Shown: positions 1-8,089 of the stretch, one piece after another
How the letters are laid out: each line of letters opens with the position of its first letter
Position numbering within the stretch: position 1 is the stretch's first letter
Assembly: GCF_034314105.1 (NCBI RefSeq)
Contig: NZ_JAVIWJ010000001.1
Location: forward strand, 4,572,001-4,636,000
Direction: 5' to 3'
Length of the DNA: 64,000 bases
Source of the DNA: Pseudomonas sp. AB6
GTDB lineage: Bacteria > Pseudomonadota > Gammaproteobacteria > Pseudomonadales > Pseudomonadaceae
Made by a program: the position numbers and the translations under genes
Notes under the pieces: model-generated
The model's database searches: none
Told to the model about the DNA's origin: nothing
What the model saw: only the letters and a program-made list of their open reading frames with translations

Positions 1-459
1 CTCGAGTTTTTCATCTACCAACTTGTTACGTTCTTGAGGCGCACGGTGCTGCATTTCCAAGCCGAAACTGATGTTCTCGCGAACCGTAAGCCAAGGCATT
101 AGCGCGAATTTTTGGAAGACCATGGCGATACGCTTAGTACGCATCAACTTCAGTTCAGCGGGTGTGCACGAGGCGATATCGATTTGCGCGCCCTCGTGTT
201 CAACAAATAGCTTGCCGCGGCTGACCGTGTTCAGGCCATTGATGCAGCGCAGCAAGCTGGATTTGCCAGAGCCGGAAAGCCCCATCAAAACGCAGATTTC
301 ACCTTTCTCAATGTCCAGGCTCGCATTTTCAACGCCGACGATCTGCCCGGTCTTCTTAAGGATTTGGTCGCGAGTCATCCCATTGTCGAGAAGCTTCAGG
401 GCTTCACGGGGGTCTCTGGCAAAAACAACATCTACGTTCTCAAAGCGAATTATGCTCAT
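1..459 (-). CDS. choV: Choline ABC transporter, ATP-binding subunit (partial)
   Basis: Cytoplasmic ATPase that powers the choline/betaine importer together with the next two genes. Only the first 153 residues are in the window; the 3' end runs off the left edge. The translation shows the Walker A segment GLSGSGKSSLLR (near residue 65) and a Q-loop segment MVFQKFALMPW, typical of the ProV/OpuAA family. The start ATG at 459 overlaps the choW stop in an ATGA junction, so the two genes are translationally coupled. The order choV-choW-choX-serine dehydratase-gbdR matches cbcVWX-sdaB-gbdR of P. aeruginosa, which favours choline over proline as the substrate. Glycine betaine or carnitine are alternative substrates. 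Confidence 0.93.
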   Translation of the reverse strand, partial: MSIIRFENVDVVFARDPREALKLLDNGMTRDQILKKTGQIVGVENASLDIEKGEICVLMGLSGSGKSSLLRCINGLNTVSRGKLFVEHEGAQIDIASCTPAELKLMRTKRIAMVFQKFALMPWLTVRENISFGLEMQHRAPQERNKLVDEKLE

Positions 460-1301
460 GCGTCACCCGGTATTTTTGCATCAGGTTGTTTGCAGATACG
501 ATCGAGCATGATCGCTAGCAATACGATTGCCAGGCCTGCTTCGAAGCCCAAAGCGATGTCCGCCGTGTTCAGCGCATTGACCACGGGTTTGCCCAGGCCG
601 TCCGCGCCCACCAGTGCCGCGATTACCACCATCGACAATGACAACATGATGCATTGGGTGATGCCTGCCGCGATGCTTGGCATAGCGTGGGGCAATTCGA
701 TGCGAGAAAGCAGTTGGCGACGTGAGCAGCCGAAGGCTTTGCCAGCGTCCAGCAACTCTTGCGGTACGTCGCGAATACCCAGGTAAGTCAGGCGGATCGG
801 CGCGGCTATCGCAAACACCACTGTCGAGATCAGGCCAGGTACTACACCCAGACCAAATAGGGTCAGAGTAGGAATAAGGTAAACGAAGGTTGGTACGGTC
901 TGCATTAGGTCCAGGACCGGACGCATCAGGGTGTAGAACAAGGGTCTGTGAGCAGCGACAATGCCTAATGGCACCCCAATGATGACGCACACAAAGGTCG
1001 CGAATAGCACCTGTGCCAAGGTTTCCATGGTTTCTTGCCAATAACCCAGGTTGAGGATCAGCAAAAACGAAAGGATGACGAATGCGGTCAGGCCCCACTT
1101 GCGCTGAATATAGTGCGCGAGCAGCGCGATCAGGCCAATCAATGCCAGCGGATTGAACCACGTCAGGGCAAATGTTACCCCGTGGATCAATGATTCCAAG
1201 GTCGAGGAAATCAAATCGAAATAGTTGGCGCCGTGTTTTGTCAGCCATTCAACAAAGGCGGCGATGTACTCGCCCAGAGGGATTTTGTGTTCAGTCAGCA
1301 T
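456..1301 (-). CDS. choW: Choline ABC transporter, permease subunit
   Basis: Inner-membrane permease of the choline importer (ProW/OpuAB family, 281 residues). It has several hydrophobic helices and the BPD_transp_1 coupling region with the EAA-like stretch ELLDAGKAFGCSRRQLLSRI. The chosen start gives MLTEHKIPLGEY, the usual N-terminus of the family; an in-frame ATG six codons upstream (1319) is possible, and neither has a strong ribosome binding site. The gene lies 66 bases downstream of choX and overlaps choV by 4 bases, so the three genes form one operon read leftwards. The hydrophobic N-terminal part before the permease domain is normal for ProW-type proteins. Confidence 0.93.
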   Translation of the reverse strand: MLTEHKIPLGEYIAAFVEWLTKHGANYFDLISSTLESLIHGVTFALTWFNPLALIGLIALLAHYIQRKWGLTAFVILSFLLILNLGYWQETMETLAQVLFATFVCVIIGVPLGIVAAHRPLFYTLMRPVLDLMQTVPTFVYLIPTLTLFGLGVVPGLISTVVFAIAAPIRLTYLGIRDVPQELLDAGKAFGCSRRQLLSRIELPHAMPSIAAGITQCIMLSLSMVVIAALVGADGLGKPVVNALNTADIALGFEAGLAIVLLAIMLDRICKQPDAKIPGDA

Positions 1302-1367
1302 GGTATTGAATGTCCGCATGCGGGGAATAATTACAACAGCAGACGGGCGAACCCGTCTGCATACCAG

Positions 1368-2315
1368 TTACTTGGCCAGCTTGGCTTTAACGGCCTCCAG
1401 GCCTGGTTTACCGTCTACTGTGGTTACACCGGCTAACCAGGCATCCAGCACCTGGGGGTTTTTCTTCAGCCAAGCGGTAGCCGCTACATTGGGTTTCATC
1501 TTGTCGTCCAAGACATTGCCCATCAGCGAACTTTCCATATTCAACGTGAACTGCAGATTCTTCAGCAACTGACCGACGTTGCTGCATTCCTGGGTATAAC
1601 CTTTGCGGGTGTTGGTGTAGATGGTTGCTTGACCGAAGTTCGGGCCGAAATAGTCGTCCCCACCGGTCAGGTACTTCATTTTAAAACGAGTGTTCATTGG
1701 ATGCGGTTCCCAGCCCAGGAACACTACTGCAGTGTTGCGGCGCTGAGCGCGATCCACCTGTGACAGCATGCCCGCTTCGCTGGATTCAACGACTTTGAAG
1801 CCCGCATCTTTGAGGCCGAAGGCGTTTTTGTCGATCATGCTCTGGATCAGGCGGTTACCGTCGTTGCCAGGTTCGATGCCGTAGATTTTGCCGTCGAGTT
1901 CTTTCTTGAATTTGGCGATATCGGCAAAGTCATGTAGACCCTTGTCGTAGAGCTCTTGAGGAACGGCCAAGGTGTATTTGGCGTTTTCCAGGTTGGCGCG
2001 AACGGTTTCCACGGTGCCTGCGTCGCGGTAAGCCTTGATGTCGTTCTCCATCGTTGGCATCCAGTTGCCAAGGAACACGTCCATGTTTTTACCGTCGGCC
2101 AACGACTTATAGGTCACTGGAACGGAAATCATCGTGGTCTTGGTTTTGTAGCCTAGAGCGTCGAGGATCACGCTGGTGGTCGCGGTAGTAACCGTAATGT
2201 CAGTCCAGCCGACATCTGAAAAGTTGACGGTGTCGCACTGGGCGGGTTCTGCGGCTTGCGCCAACAGGGGGAGACTCAGTGCGGCGGCCAACAGCAACGT
2301 TTGAGAACCTTTCAT
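1368..2315 (-). CDS. choX: Choline-binding periplasmic protein
   Basis: Substrate-binding protein of the choline ABC importer (OpuAC/ChoX family, 315 residues). Residues 1-22 form a signal peptide ending in AQA before AEPAQC. Aromatic and polar residues in VGWTDIT, LGNWMPTMEND, GNDGNRL and LGWEPHPMN fall where ChoX/ProX proteins build the aromatic box that holds the trimethylammonium group. A good Shine-Dalgarno (GGAG) precedes the ATG. It is the first gene of the choXWV operon and diverges from the serine dehydratase gene across a 487-base region with a likely activator site (2494-2526). In P. aeruginosa the equivalent protein is CbcX, which prefers choline; the substrate here is inferred from that. 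Confidence 0.93.
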   Translation of the reverse strand: MKGSQTLLLAAALSLPLLAQAAEPAQCDTVNFSDVGWTDITVTTATTSVILDALGYKTKTTMISVPVTYKSLADGKNMDVFLGNWMPTMENDIKAYRDAGTVETVRANLENAKYTLAVPQELYDKGLHDFADIAKFKKELDGKIYGIEPGNDGNRLIQSMIDKNAFGLKDAGFKVVESSEAGMLSQVDRAQRRNTAVVFLGWEPHPMNTRFKMKYLTGGDDYFGPNFGQATIYTNTRKGYTQECSNVGQLLKNLQFTLNMESSLMGNVLDDKMKPNVAATAWLKKNPQVLDAWLAGVTTVDGKPGLEAVKAKLAK

Positions 2316-2802
2316 CGATGCACTCCTAGGTATTTTCTTCTCGTCATCAGCCTGTAACGACTGACGCTGTTCATGTGGTTTAGCGTGTTACAGCTGAATG
2401 GCGAGGCGTTTCACGCGACAGCTCTACCACTGCGCCTGGCAATCGAGTCGAGACTGATCATGTAACAGGGGAAAACAAACGCCTACAGGGGTAGTCGTAT
2501 CCAGTACATAGTGGGTCGCATCCAGTGTCGGCAAGGTCGCTTACAGATTTATTAGCGGGCGAAAAGACCCTTTTCAAGGGTCACTGCGCAGTTCGAGTGG
2601 TCAAATCGGTCGGAAATCCTGTTGCGTGAAAACTCCTGGTCAATACGACGTTGGTGGGTATGGGTGAGTCGGTGTCAGACGACGTGCGCCTGGGCAAAAG
2701 CCCGATGATGCGCCCATCTCGGCGGATAGCAGCTTCAGCGTAGCAGCTCCGTCACCGGACGCTTTGGGCGTCGGGAGTCTTGACTACAGAGGGTTTGCGA
2801 TA
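2316..2802. other. Divergent intergenic region between choX and serine dehydratase gene
   Basis: No convincing gene lies in these 487 bases. The region must hold the promoters of the leftward choXWV operon and the rightward serine dehydratase gene. Visible elements are a 12-base direct repeat with 21-base spacing (separate entry) and a perfect short dyad at 2566-2582 with 7-base arms (gaccctt and aagggtc) around a 3-base loop. No clear sigma-70 or sigma-54 hexamer pair was recognised. Confidence 0.5.
2494..2526 (-). promoter_or_regulatory. Candidate AraC-type (GbdR) activator site
   Basis: Two direct copies of gtcgYatccagt at 2494-2505 and 2515-2526 differ at one position and start exactly 21 bases apart, two turns of the helix. 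Direct repeats with this spacing are typical of AraC/XylS-family activators. GbdR, encoded just downstream at 4649, activates choline uptake and betaine catabolism genes in Pseudomonas. The sites lie about 180 bases upstream of choX and 280 bases upstream of the serine dehydratase start. Assignment to GbdR is inferred from position and repeat geometry. Confidence 0.5.
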
Positions 2803-4179
2803 ATGGCTATCAGCGTGTTCGACCTGTTCAAGATCGGTATCGGTCCTTCCAGCTCTCACACCGTAGGACCGATGCGCGCCGCCGCGCTGTTCACCCAAGG
2901 GTTGCGTGAACGCAACGAGCTGGAACAAGTTCGTCGCATCGAAGTTCGCCTGTATGGCTCCCTGTCCGCTACCGGTATCGGCCACGGCAGTGACAACGCA
3001 GTGATCATGGGGCTGATGAACCAGTGGCCAGACTCGATTGATCCGTCTCAAATCGGCTTGAGCATTAAGACGCTGAAAGAAACCGGAACGCTATTGCTCA
3101 ATGGCGACCTGCCGATCCCTTTTGAGTGGCAGCGCGACATGTTGCTCATCGATGAAAACCTGCCGTTTCACCCAAACGCCATGACCCTGATCGCCGAGGG
3201 CGAGAGCGGCGATGTGCATCGCGACACGTATTACTCGGTCGGTGGCGGTTTCGTCGTCGATGAAGCGCAGGCCGCCAGCGGAGTATTGGACATGGACTCC
3301 ACCGTATTGCCTTACGACTTTTCCAGCGCGGACGAACTGCTTCGGCTTTGCAATCAGCACGGTTTGCGCGTTTCGCAATTGATGATGGCCAACGAAAAGG
3401 TCTGGCGCAGCGAAGAAGAAATCCGTAGCAGCCTGATGCGTTTGTGGGCAGCCATGCAGGATTGCGTCGAACAGGGTCTCAAGCACGAAGGTATTTTGCC
3501 CGGCGGTTTGAACGTTCGCCGTCGCGCTGCACGTTTGCACCGCAGCCTGCAAGAATTGGGTAAACCTAACGTGATCGGCTCGACGCTTAGTGCCATGGAA
3601 TGGGTGAATTTATTTGCCTTGGCAGTCAACGAAGAAAACGCCGCTGGCGGCCGCATGGTGACGGCTCCGACCAATGGTGCCGCAGGGATTATCCCGGCAG
3701 TCCTGCATTATTTCGTCAAGTTCAGCGACGAAGTTAGCGAGGCCAATGTGGTCGACTACCTTCTAGCGGCGGCAGCCATTGGCATTCTGTGCAAAAAAAA
3801 CGCCTCGATTTCAGGGGCTGAAGTCGGTTGTCAGGGCGAAGTCGGTTCCGCCTGTGCCATGGCCGCAGCGGGGCTCGCGGATATTTTGGGCGCAACACCG
3901 GAGCAATTGTGCAACGCGGCGGAAATCGGTCTTGAGCATAACTTGGGCCTGACCTGCGATCCGGTCGGCGGTCTGGTCCAAGTACCGTGTATTGAACGCA
4001 ATGCAATTGCCGCCGTGAAAGCAATCAACGCCGCGCAGATGGCATTGCGCGGCGACGGTCAGCATTTCATCTCGCTGGACCGGGTGATTCGTACCATGCG
4101 CGACACTGGTGCTGACATGCACGACAAGTACAAAGAGACCTCGCGCGGAGGTTTGGCGGTAAGTGCGGTTGAGTGTTGA
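2803..4179 (+). CDS. sdaB: L-serine ammonia-lyase (iron-sulfur type)
   Basis: Single-chain [4Fe-4S] L-serine dehydratase (458 residues) that converts serine to pyruvate and ammonia. The N-terminal beta domain has FKIGIGPSSSHTVGPM. The alpha domain carries the cluster cysteines in LCKKNASISGAEVGCQG and LTCDPVGGLVQVPCIERN. The ATG at 2803 is preferred over an in-frame start 13 codons upstream because it gives the family N-terminus MAISVFDLFK. Its place between choXWV and gbdR matches PAO1 sdaB (PA5379): choline is degraded through betaine, dimethylglycine, sarcosine and glycine to serine, and this enzyme feeds the carbon into pyruvate. A REP-like hairpin follows the stop. Confidence 0.93.
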   Translation: MAISVFDLFKIGIGPSSSHTVGPMRAAALFTQGLRERNELEQVRRIEVRLYGSLSATGIGHGSDNAVIMGLMNQWPDSIDPSQIGLSIKTLKETGTLLLNGDLPIPFEWQRDMLLIDENLPFHPNAMTLIAEGESGDVHRDTYYSVGGGFVVDEAQAASGVLDMDSTVLPYDFSSADELLRLCNQHGLRVSQLMMANEKVWRSEEEIRSSLMRLWAAMQDCVEQGLKHEGILPGGLNVRRRAARLHRSLQELGKPNVIGSTLSAMEWVNLFALAVNEENAAGGRMVTAPTNGAAGIIPAVLHYFVKFSDEVSEANVVDYLLAAAAIGILCKKNASISGAEVGCQGEVGSACAMAAAGLADILGATPEQLCNAAEIGLEHNLGLTCDPVGGLVQVPCIERNAIAAVKAINAAQMALRGDGQHFISLDRVIRTMRDTGADMHDKYKETSRGGLAVSAVEC

Positions 4180-4199
4180 GCCCTTACTGATGCCTTTGT

Positions 4200-4248
4200 G
4201 AATGAATGGGTTCCCACAGCTGATTTCTCTGTGGGAACCTATTCATTC
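4200..4248. terminator. REP-like long hairpin after serine dehydratase gene
   Basis: Inverted repeat with 20-base arms (4200-4219 and 4229-4248), 19 of 20 positions pairing, around a 9-base loop. It starts 20 bases after the upstream stop codon, so it probably ends or stabilises that transcript. The arm sequence (gaatgaat, then ggttcccacag) belongs to the same family as the repeats at 5781 and 42148. Confidence 0.65.
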
Positions 4249-4648
4249 GCGATTAGGAGTTGTTTAAAACACGGCTGCCCGGTTATCGATCATTTGCTGA
4301 AGCCAGCGCCACCTTTTGGCGCGCAATACCTCAAACGCTGACCGCCAGTCTGTTCGTGCACCGCAGTGACACTCTTTTAGTCAGACCCGGTACGCGCTTC
4401 ACACATGTGATACCGAACTGCTCAACCTCCCTAAACCCTTGCTTTACGCGGCGTTTGTCGCCTTATAGCCTGTGGTGGTAAACCTCCTTATATAGACACA
4501 TCACGACGTCGTTTTCAGGTTTTATTGAATGCCCATTCAACTTAGGCATGGCAATTGCGTTGTGATATCCAAAACCCTCCACGAATGGGGGAAATAACAA
4601 GAGCCTCTTCCTGAGGCCATTAACCGCCTAGTGTGAGGAGATACCGCG
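4249..4648. other. Intergenic region upstream of gbdR
   Basis: About 400 bases with no convincing gene; a 73-codon open frame at 4260-4481 begins at a TTG with no ribosome binding site and resembles nothing recognised. The region must contain the gbdR promoter. The only clear signal is the Shine-Dalgarno (tgaggag) just before the gbdR ATG. Confidence 0.4.
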
Positions 4649-5758
4649 ATGACTTCGTTCAACTCTGGTGCTCAGTCCCAGAACCAGAACCGCACGCCTC
4701 AATCCATCGGCTTTTTGCTGTTGGACAACTTCACGCTGATCTCGCTGGCTTCAGCCGTAGAGCCGCTGAGAATGGCCAATCAGCTGTCTGGTCGCGAGCT
4801 ATATCGCTGGTCCACTCTGAGTGCGGATGGTGGCCAAGTCTGGGCTAGTGATGGTTTGCAAATCACCCCCGATGCTTCTATGCATAAAGCGCCAGTCCTC
4901 GATATCGTGATTGTCTGCGGCGGTGTGGGCATTCAGCGCACGGTAACCCGCGAACACGTGAGCTGGTTGCAGAGCCAGGCACGCCAATCCCGTCGTCTAG
5001 GCGCGGTTTGCACTGGCAGTTGGGCGTTGGCATGCGCGGGTCTGCTGGATGGTTTTGATTGCAGCGTGCATTGGGAATGCTTGGCGTCGATGCAGGAAGC
5101 TTTCCCGCGCGTTTCCATGAGCACTCGTTTGTTCACCCTCGACCGAACTCGCTTTACCAGTTCGGGCGGCACCGCACCGCTGGACATGATGCTGCACTTA
5201 ATCAGTCGTGATCACGGTCGCGAGTTATCGGCAGCGATCTCCGAGATGTTTGTCTACGAGCGTATTCGCAACGAGCAGGATCACCAGCGTGTGCCGCTCA
5301 AGCACATGCTCGGCACCAATCAGCCCAAGCTTCAGGAAATCGTCGCGTTGATGGAGGCTAACCTCGAAGAACCGATTGATTTGGACGAGCTGGCGGTGTA
5401 CGTCGCGGTGTCCCGTCGTCAGTTGGAGCGACTGTTCCAGAAATACCTGCACTGCTCGCCGTCGCGTTATTACCTCAAGCTGCGCTTAATCCGTGCCCGG
5501 CAACTACTCAAGCAAACGCCGATGTCAATCATCGAAGTGGCTTCGGTCTGCGGTTTTGTATCCACCCCACACTTCTCCAAGTGCTATCGCGAATACTTCG
5601 GGATTCCACCACGCGACGAGCGCGTAGGTTCAAATACCGCACAGCAAGTGGCGATGATGCCTATTCCACAATCACTGCTGCTGACACCTTTGTCTGGCCC
5701 TCTATCAGCGCTGAGCCAGGCGCGGAATGAATCTACCTTTGCGAGTGTGAGGTTGTAG
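4649..5758 (+). CDS. gbdR: Glycine betaine-responsive AraC-family activator GbdR
   Basis: Transcription factor of 369 residues with the GbdR/ArgR-type layout: an N-terminal DJ-1/PfpI-like (class I amidotransferase-like) domain from about residue 20 to 190, including VCTGSWALACAGLLDG, and a C-terminal AraC DNA-binding domain from about 225 to 330 with two helix-turn-helix units (VAVSRRQLERLFQKYL and VASVCGFVSTPHFSKCYRE). The ATG is preceded by a good tgaggag site. In P. aeruginosa GbdR senses glycine betaine and dimethylglycine and activates the choline and betaine genes, including the transporter and serine dehydratase next to it. The same neighbourhood here makes the orthology strong. Confidence 0.92.
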   Translation: MTSFNSGAQSQNQNRTPQSIGFLLLDNFTLISLASAVEPLRMANQLSGRELYRWSTLSADGGQVWASDGLQITPDASMHKAPVLDIVIVCGGVGIQRTVTREHVSWLQSQARQSRRLGAVCTGSWALACAGLLDGFDCSVHWECLASMQEAFPRVSMSTRLFTLDRTRFTSSGGTAPLDMMLHLISRDHGRELSAAISEMFVYERIRNEQDHQRVPLKHMLGTNQPKLQEIVALMEANLEEPIDLDELAVYVAVSRRQLERLFQKYLHCSPSRYYLKLRLIRARQLLKQTPMSIIEVASVCGFVSTPHFSKCYREYFGIPPRDERVGSNTAQQVAMMPIPQSLLLTPLSGPLSALSQARNESTFASVRL

Positions 5759-5780
5759 TTGATGTAACGACAAACTCACA

Positions 5781-5853
5781 CTGTGGGACCGAATTCATTC
5801 GGGAAGGGGGTGTGTCAAATACGGCCCTTTCCCGAATGAATTCGGTTCCACAG
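5781..5853. terminator. REP-like inverted pair, bidirectional terminator candidate
   Basis: Arms at 5781-5805 and 5829-5853 are complementary at 24 of 25 positions, with a 23-base spacer. The element sits in the short gap between the convergent gbdR and the hypothetical gene at 5868, a position suited to terminating both. The arm core, gaccgaattcattcggg, matches the REP-like family seen elsewhere in this window. Confidence 0.7.
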
Positions 5854-5867
5854 GTTTGCCAATGCGT

Positions 5868-6128
5868 TTACCCTCGGCTCTGTTTATAGACCGCCAACGC
5901 CGGTAATAACTGCTGATCAATCGCCTGGCGCACGGCCGGTAAAATCATTGCGCTGCCTGTCAGCATTTGCTCGATCATTCGGCGTAATGCCGTGGCGCGG
6001 GCCTCTGTTAGGCCGCACACCGCTTGGGCGCACGCTTGTTCAGCGGTGGCGCCAGGGGGCATATCGAAGCCCAATGCCCTGAGTTGGCCGAGCAGGTCTT
6101 CTTGGTCAATTAAATCCGCATGCATCAT
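5868..6128 (-). CDS. Small hypothetical protein, 86 residues
   Basis: Acidic, largely helical protein with no recognised domain, start MMHADLIDQEDLLGQLRAL. The ATG at 6128 is chosen because a strong aaaggag lies 8 bases before it; an open frame continues 25 codons further upstream without such a signal. The composition (Leu, Ala, Gln and Glu rich, no signal peptide, no transmembrane segment) suggests a small cytoplasmic protein. It is convergent with gbdR, with a shared REP-like hairpin, and divergent from rlmJ. Function unknown. Confidence 0.7.
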   Translation of the reverse strand: MMHADLIDQEDLLGQLRALGFDMPPGATAEQACAQAVCGLTEARATALRRMIEQMLTGSAMILPAVRQAIDQQLLPALAVYKQSRG

Positions 6129-6308
6129 GTGATCTGCTCCTTTATTCGGTATGGGTCGATTCTGGTTCTGCTCTTGCTCGGCGGCAAGGCCCAGTGAGTG
6201 CAATGGCCGGTATACCTATAAACAGGTCGTTTTCAGTTAACTCGCTGCCTTTGCGTTTTTTTGCCTGAGGCAAATTCATGTAGACTTTGCGGCCTTCCAG
6301 GAGCCGCC

Positions 6309-7145
6309 ATGAATTACCGTCACGCTTTCCACGCTGGCAACCACGCCGATGTGTTCAAACACTTGACTCTGACTCGCTTGATCGCCCTTATGGCGCGCAA
6401 AGAGCAACCGTTCGCTTACATCGACAGCCACGCCGGGATTGGTCTGTATGATCTTAAGGGCGATCAGGCCAGCCGCACGGGTGAATGGCTTGAAGGTGTT
6501 GGTCGTTTGTGGGGCGCCTCGGACCTCCCGGCGCTCACTGCCGATTACATGCAAGTGCTGCACGACATGAACCCGGATGGCGAATTGCGCTATTACCCGG
6601 GTTCTCCGGAAATCGCCCGCCGCCTGACCCGTGAGCGCGAGCGCATCCTGCTAAACGAGAAGCATCCGCAAGACGGTCGCTTGCTCAAAGAGAACATGCG
6701 TGGTGATCGACGTGTTGCCGTGCACTTAGGCGAAGGCTGGCACGTGCCGCGTGCGCTGCTGCCAGTGGCGGAAAAGCGTGGACTGCTGCTGATTGACCCG
6801 CCGTTCGAGCAATTGGATGAGATGAAACGCTGCACGGTGGCCTTAAAAGAAACCATCGGTCGTATGCGTCAGACGGTGGCGGCCATATGGTACCCAATTA
6901 AAGACACGCGTCTGCTGCGTCGTTTCTATCAGGATTTGGCCGAGACGGGCGCGCCGAAGCTGTTGCGTGTCGAGTTGTTCGTGCATCCGTTGAACACGCC
7001 GCAGAGTTTGAACGGTTCGGGTTTGGTTATCGCTAATCCGCCATGGGGATTGGAGGAAGAGCTGCTCGAGTTAATGCCATGGCTGGCCCAGACCTTGGGG
7101 CAAACCCAAGGTGGTTGGCAGATGGATTGGTTGATTGCGGAGTAG
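6309..7145 (+). CDS. rlmJ: 23S rRNA (adenine2030-N6)-methyltransferase RlmJ
   Basis: S-adenosylmethionine-dependent methyltransferase (278 residues) that modifies A2030 of 23S rRNA. The N-terminus MNYRHAFHAGNHADVFKH is a signature of the family, and the catalytic motif DPPF is at residues 163-166 (IDPPFEQLDEM). The ATG at 6309 has an aggag site 6 to 7 bases upstream; a longer open frame begins 16 codons earlier without support. It is a monocistronic housekeeping gene, divergent from the small gene at 5868. Confidence 0.93.
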   Translation: MNYRHAFHAGNHADVFKHLTLTRLIALMARKEQPFAYIDSHAGIGLYDLKGDQASRTGEWLEGVGRLWGASDLPALTADYMQVLHDMNPDGELRYYPGSPEIARRLTRERERILLNEKHPQDGRLLKENMRGDRRVAVHLGEGWHVPRALLPVAEKRGLLLIDPPFEQLDEMKRCTVALKETIGRMRQTVAAIWYPIKDTRLLRRFYQDLAETGAPKLLRVELFVHPLNTPQSLNGSGLVIANPPWGLEEELLELMPWLAQTLGQTQGGWQMDWLIAE

Positions 7146-7189
7146 CGCGTAACCAGACAAATCGTTGGTGCTTGATCGGCCCTTTCGCA

Positions 7190-7252
7190 GGCTTGCTGCT
7201 CCCATCGATGTGTGCAGGGCAAAACCTGTGGGAGCCGGCTTGCCGAAAAAAT
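7190..7252. repeat. Imperfect REP-like inverted repeat
   Basis: Two imperfectly complementary segments, tttcgcaggcttgctgctccca and tgggagccggcttgccgaaa, flank a spacer just after rlmJ. The sequence ctgtgggagccggcttgccg is a familiar Pseudomonas REP-type motif. It lies between the convergent rlmJ and msrA genes. Confidence 0.5.
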
Positions 7253-7277
7253 GCGGGTTATTGGGCGCCCCTGGCTC

Positions 7278-7925
7278 TCACGCCGGCAAACAAACCCCGG
7301 TCCCACCCAGCCCGCAATAACCCGCCGGGTTCTTGGCCAGGTATTGCTGGTGATAGGCTTCTGCGTAGTAGAACGTCGGCGCTTCTTCGATTTCAGTGGT
7401 GATTTTGCCCAAGCCTGCTTTATCTAATTCAGCTTGAAACGTTTCTTTGCTGGCTATCGCTGCTTCCAGCTGTGACTCTTTTGTGCAGTAGATAACCGAA
7501 CGGTATTGCGTGCCGATGTCGTTGCCTTGGCGCATACCCTGAGTTGGGTTGTGGGCTTCCCAGAAAACTTTCAACAACGCTTCGTACGTCGTTTGTTCGG
7601 TGTCATAAACCACCAGCACCACTTCGCTATGGCCGGTCAGGCCGGAGCATGTTTCTTCATACGTTGGATTCGGCGTAATACCGCCGGCGTAACCCACTGA
7701 AGTGCTATAGACGCCGGGTTGCTGCCATAGCCGACGTTCGGCGCCCCAAAAGCAGCCCAGACCAAAGATCGCAAAATCAACACTGCCAGGGAATGGACCC
7801 AGCAGCGGATTGCCGTTGACGAAATGTTTTTCCGGAACGCTCATAGGAGTTTCGCGACCCGGTAGTGCTTGTTCGGAGGTAGGCAGTACGTTTTTGTTCA
7901 CAAGTATCTCCGAGCGCAAAGCCAT
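7278..7925 (-). CDS. msrA: Peptide methionine sulfoxide reductase MsrA
   Basis: Reduces methionine-S-sulfoxide in proteins and free methionine, repairing oxidative damage (215 residues). The active-site motif GCFWGAE has its catalytic cysteine at residue 58. Further conserved stretches are VGYAGG, GHSEVV, PTQGMRQGNDIGTQYRS and YHQQYL. A resolving cysteine lies in the C-terminal YCGLGGTGV. The roughly 45-residue N-terminal extension is usual for Pseudomonas MsrA. A gagga site precedes the ATG by 8 bases. The order aceE-aceF-dipA-msrA matches PA5015-PA5018 of P. aeruginosa. Confidence 0.95.
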   Translation of the reverse strand: MALRSEILVNKNVLPTSEQALPGRETPMSVPEKHFVNGNPLLGPFPGSVDFAIFGLGCFWGAERRLWQQPGVYSTSVGYAGGITPNPTYEETCSGLTGHSEVVLVVYDTEQTTYEALLKVFWEAHNPTQGMRQGNDIGTQYRSVIYCTKESQLEAAIASKETFQAELDKAGLGKITTEIEEAPTFYYAEAYHQQYLAKNPAGYCGLGGTGVCLPA

Positions 7926-8089
7926 GATTCATGTCCTCTTGTCAGCGCGAGGTAACAGAATGGGGATGGTCGATGACGTCTTAATGGGGGTGATAGATGA
8001 AAGACCGACAGTTTGCCCGACAGTTCAGCTATGAGGGAAGGGGAGAAGGAGGAATCAGGACGAACGTAGTATTCAGAGCGGCAGCGGTA

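Noticed and set aside
4260..4481. A possible 73-residue gene upstream of gbdR
   Set aside because: It starts with TTG, has no ribosome binding site and resembles no known protein.
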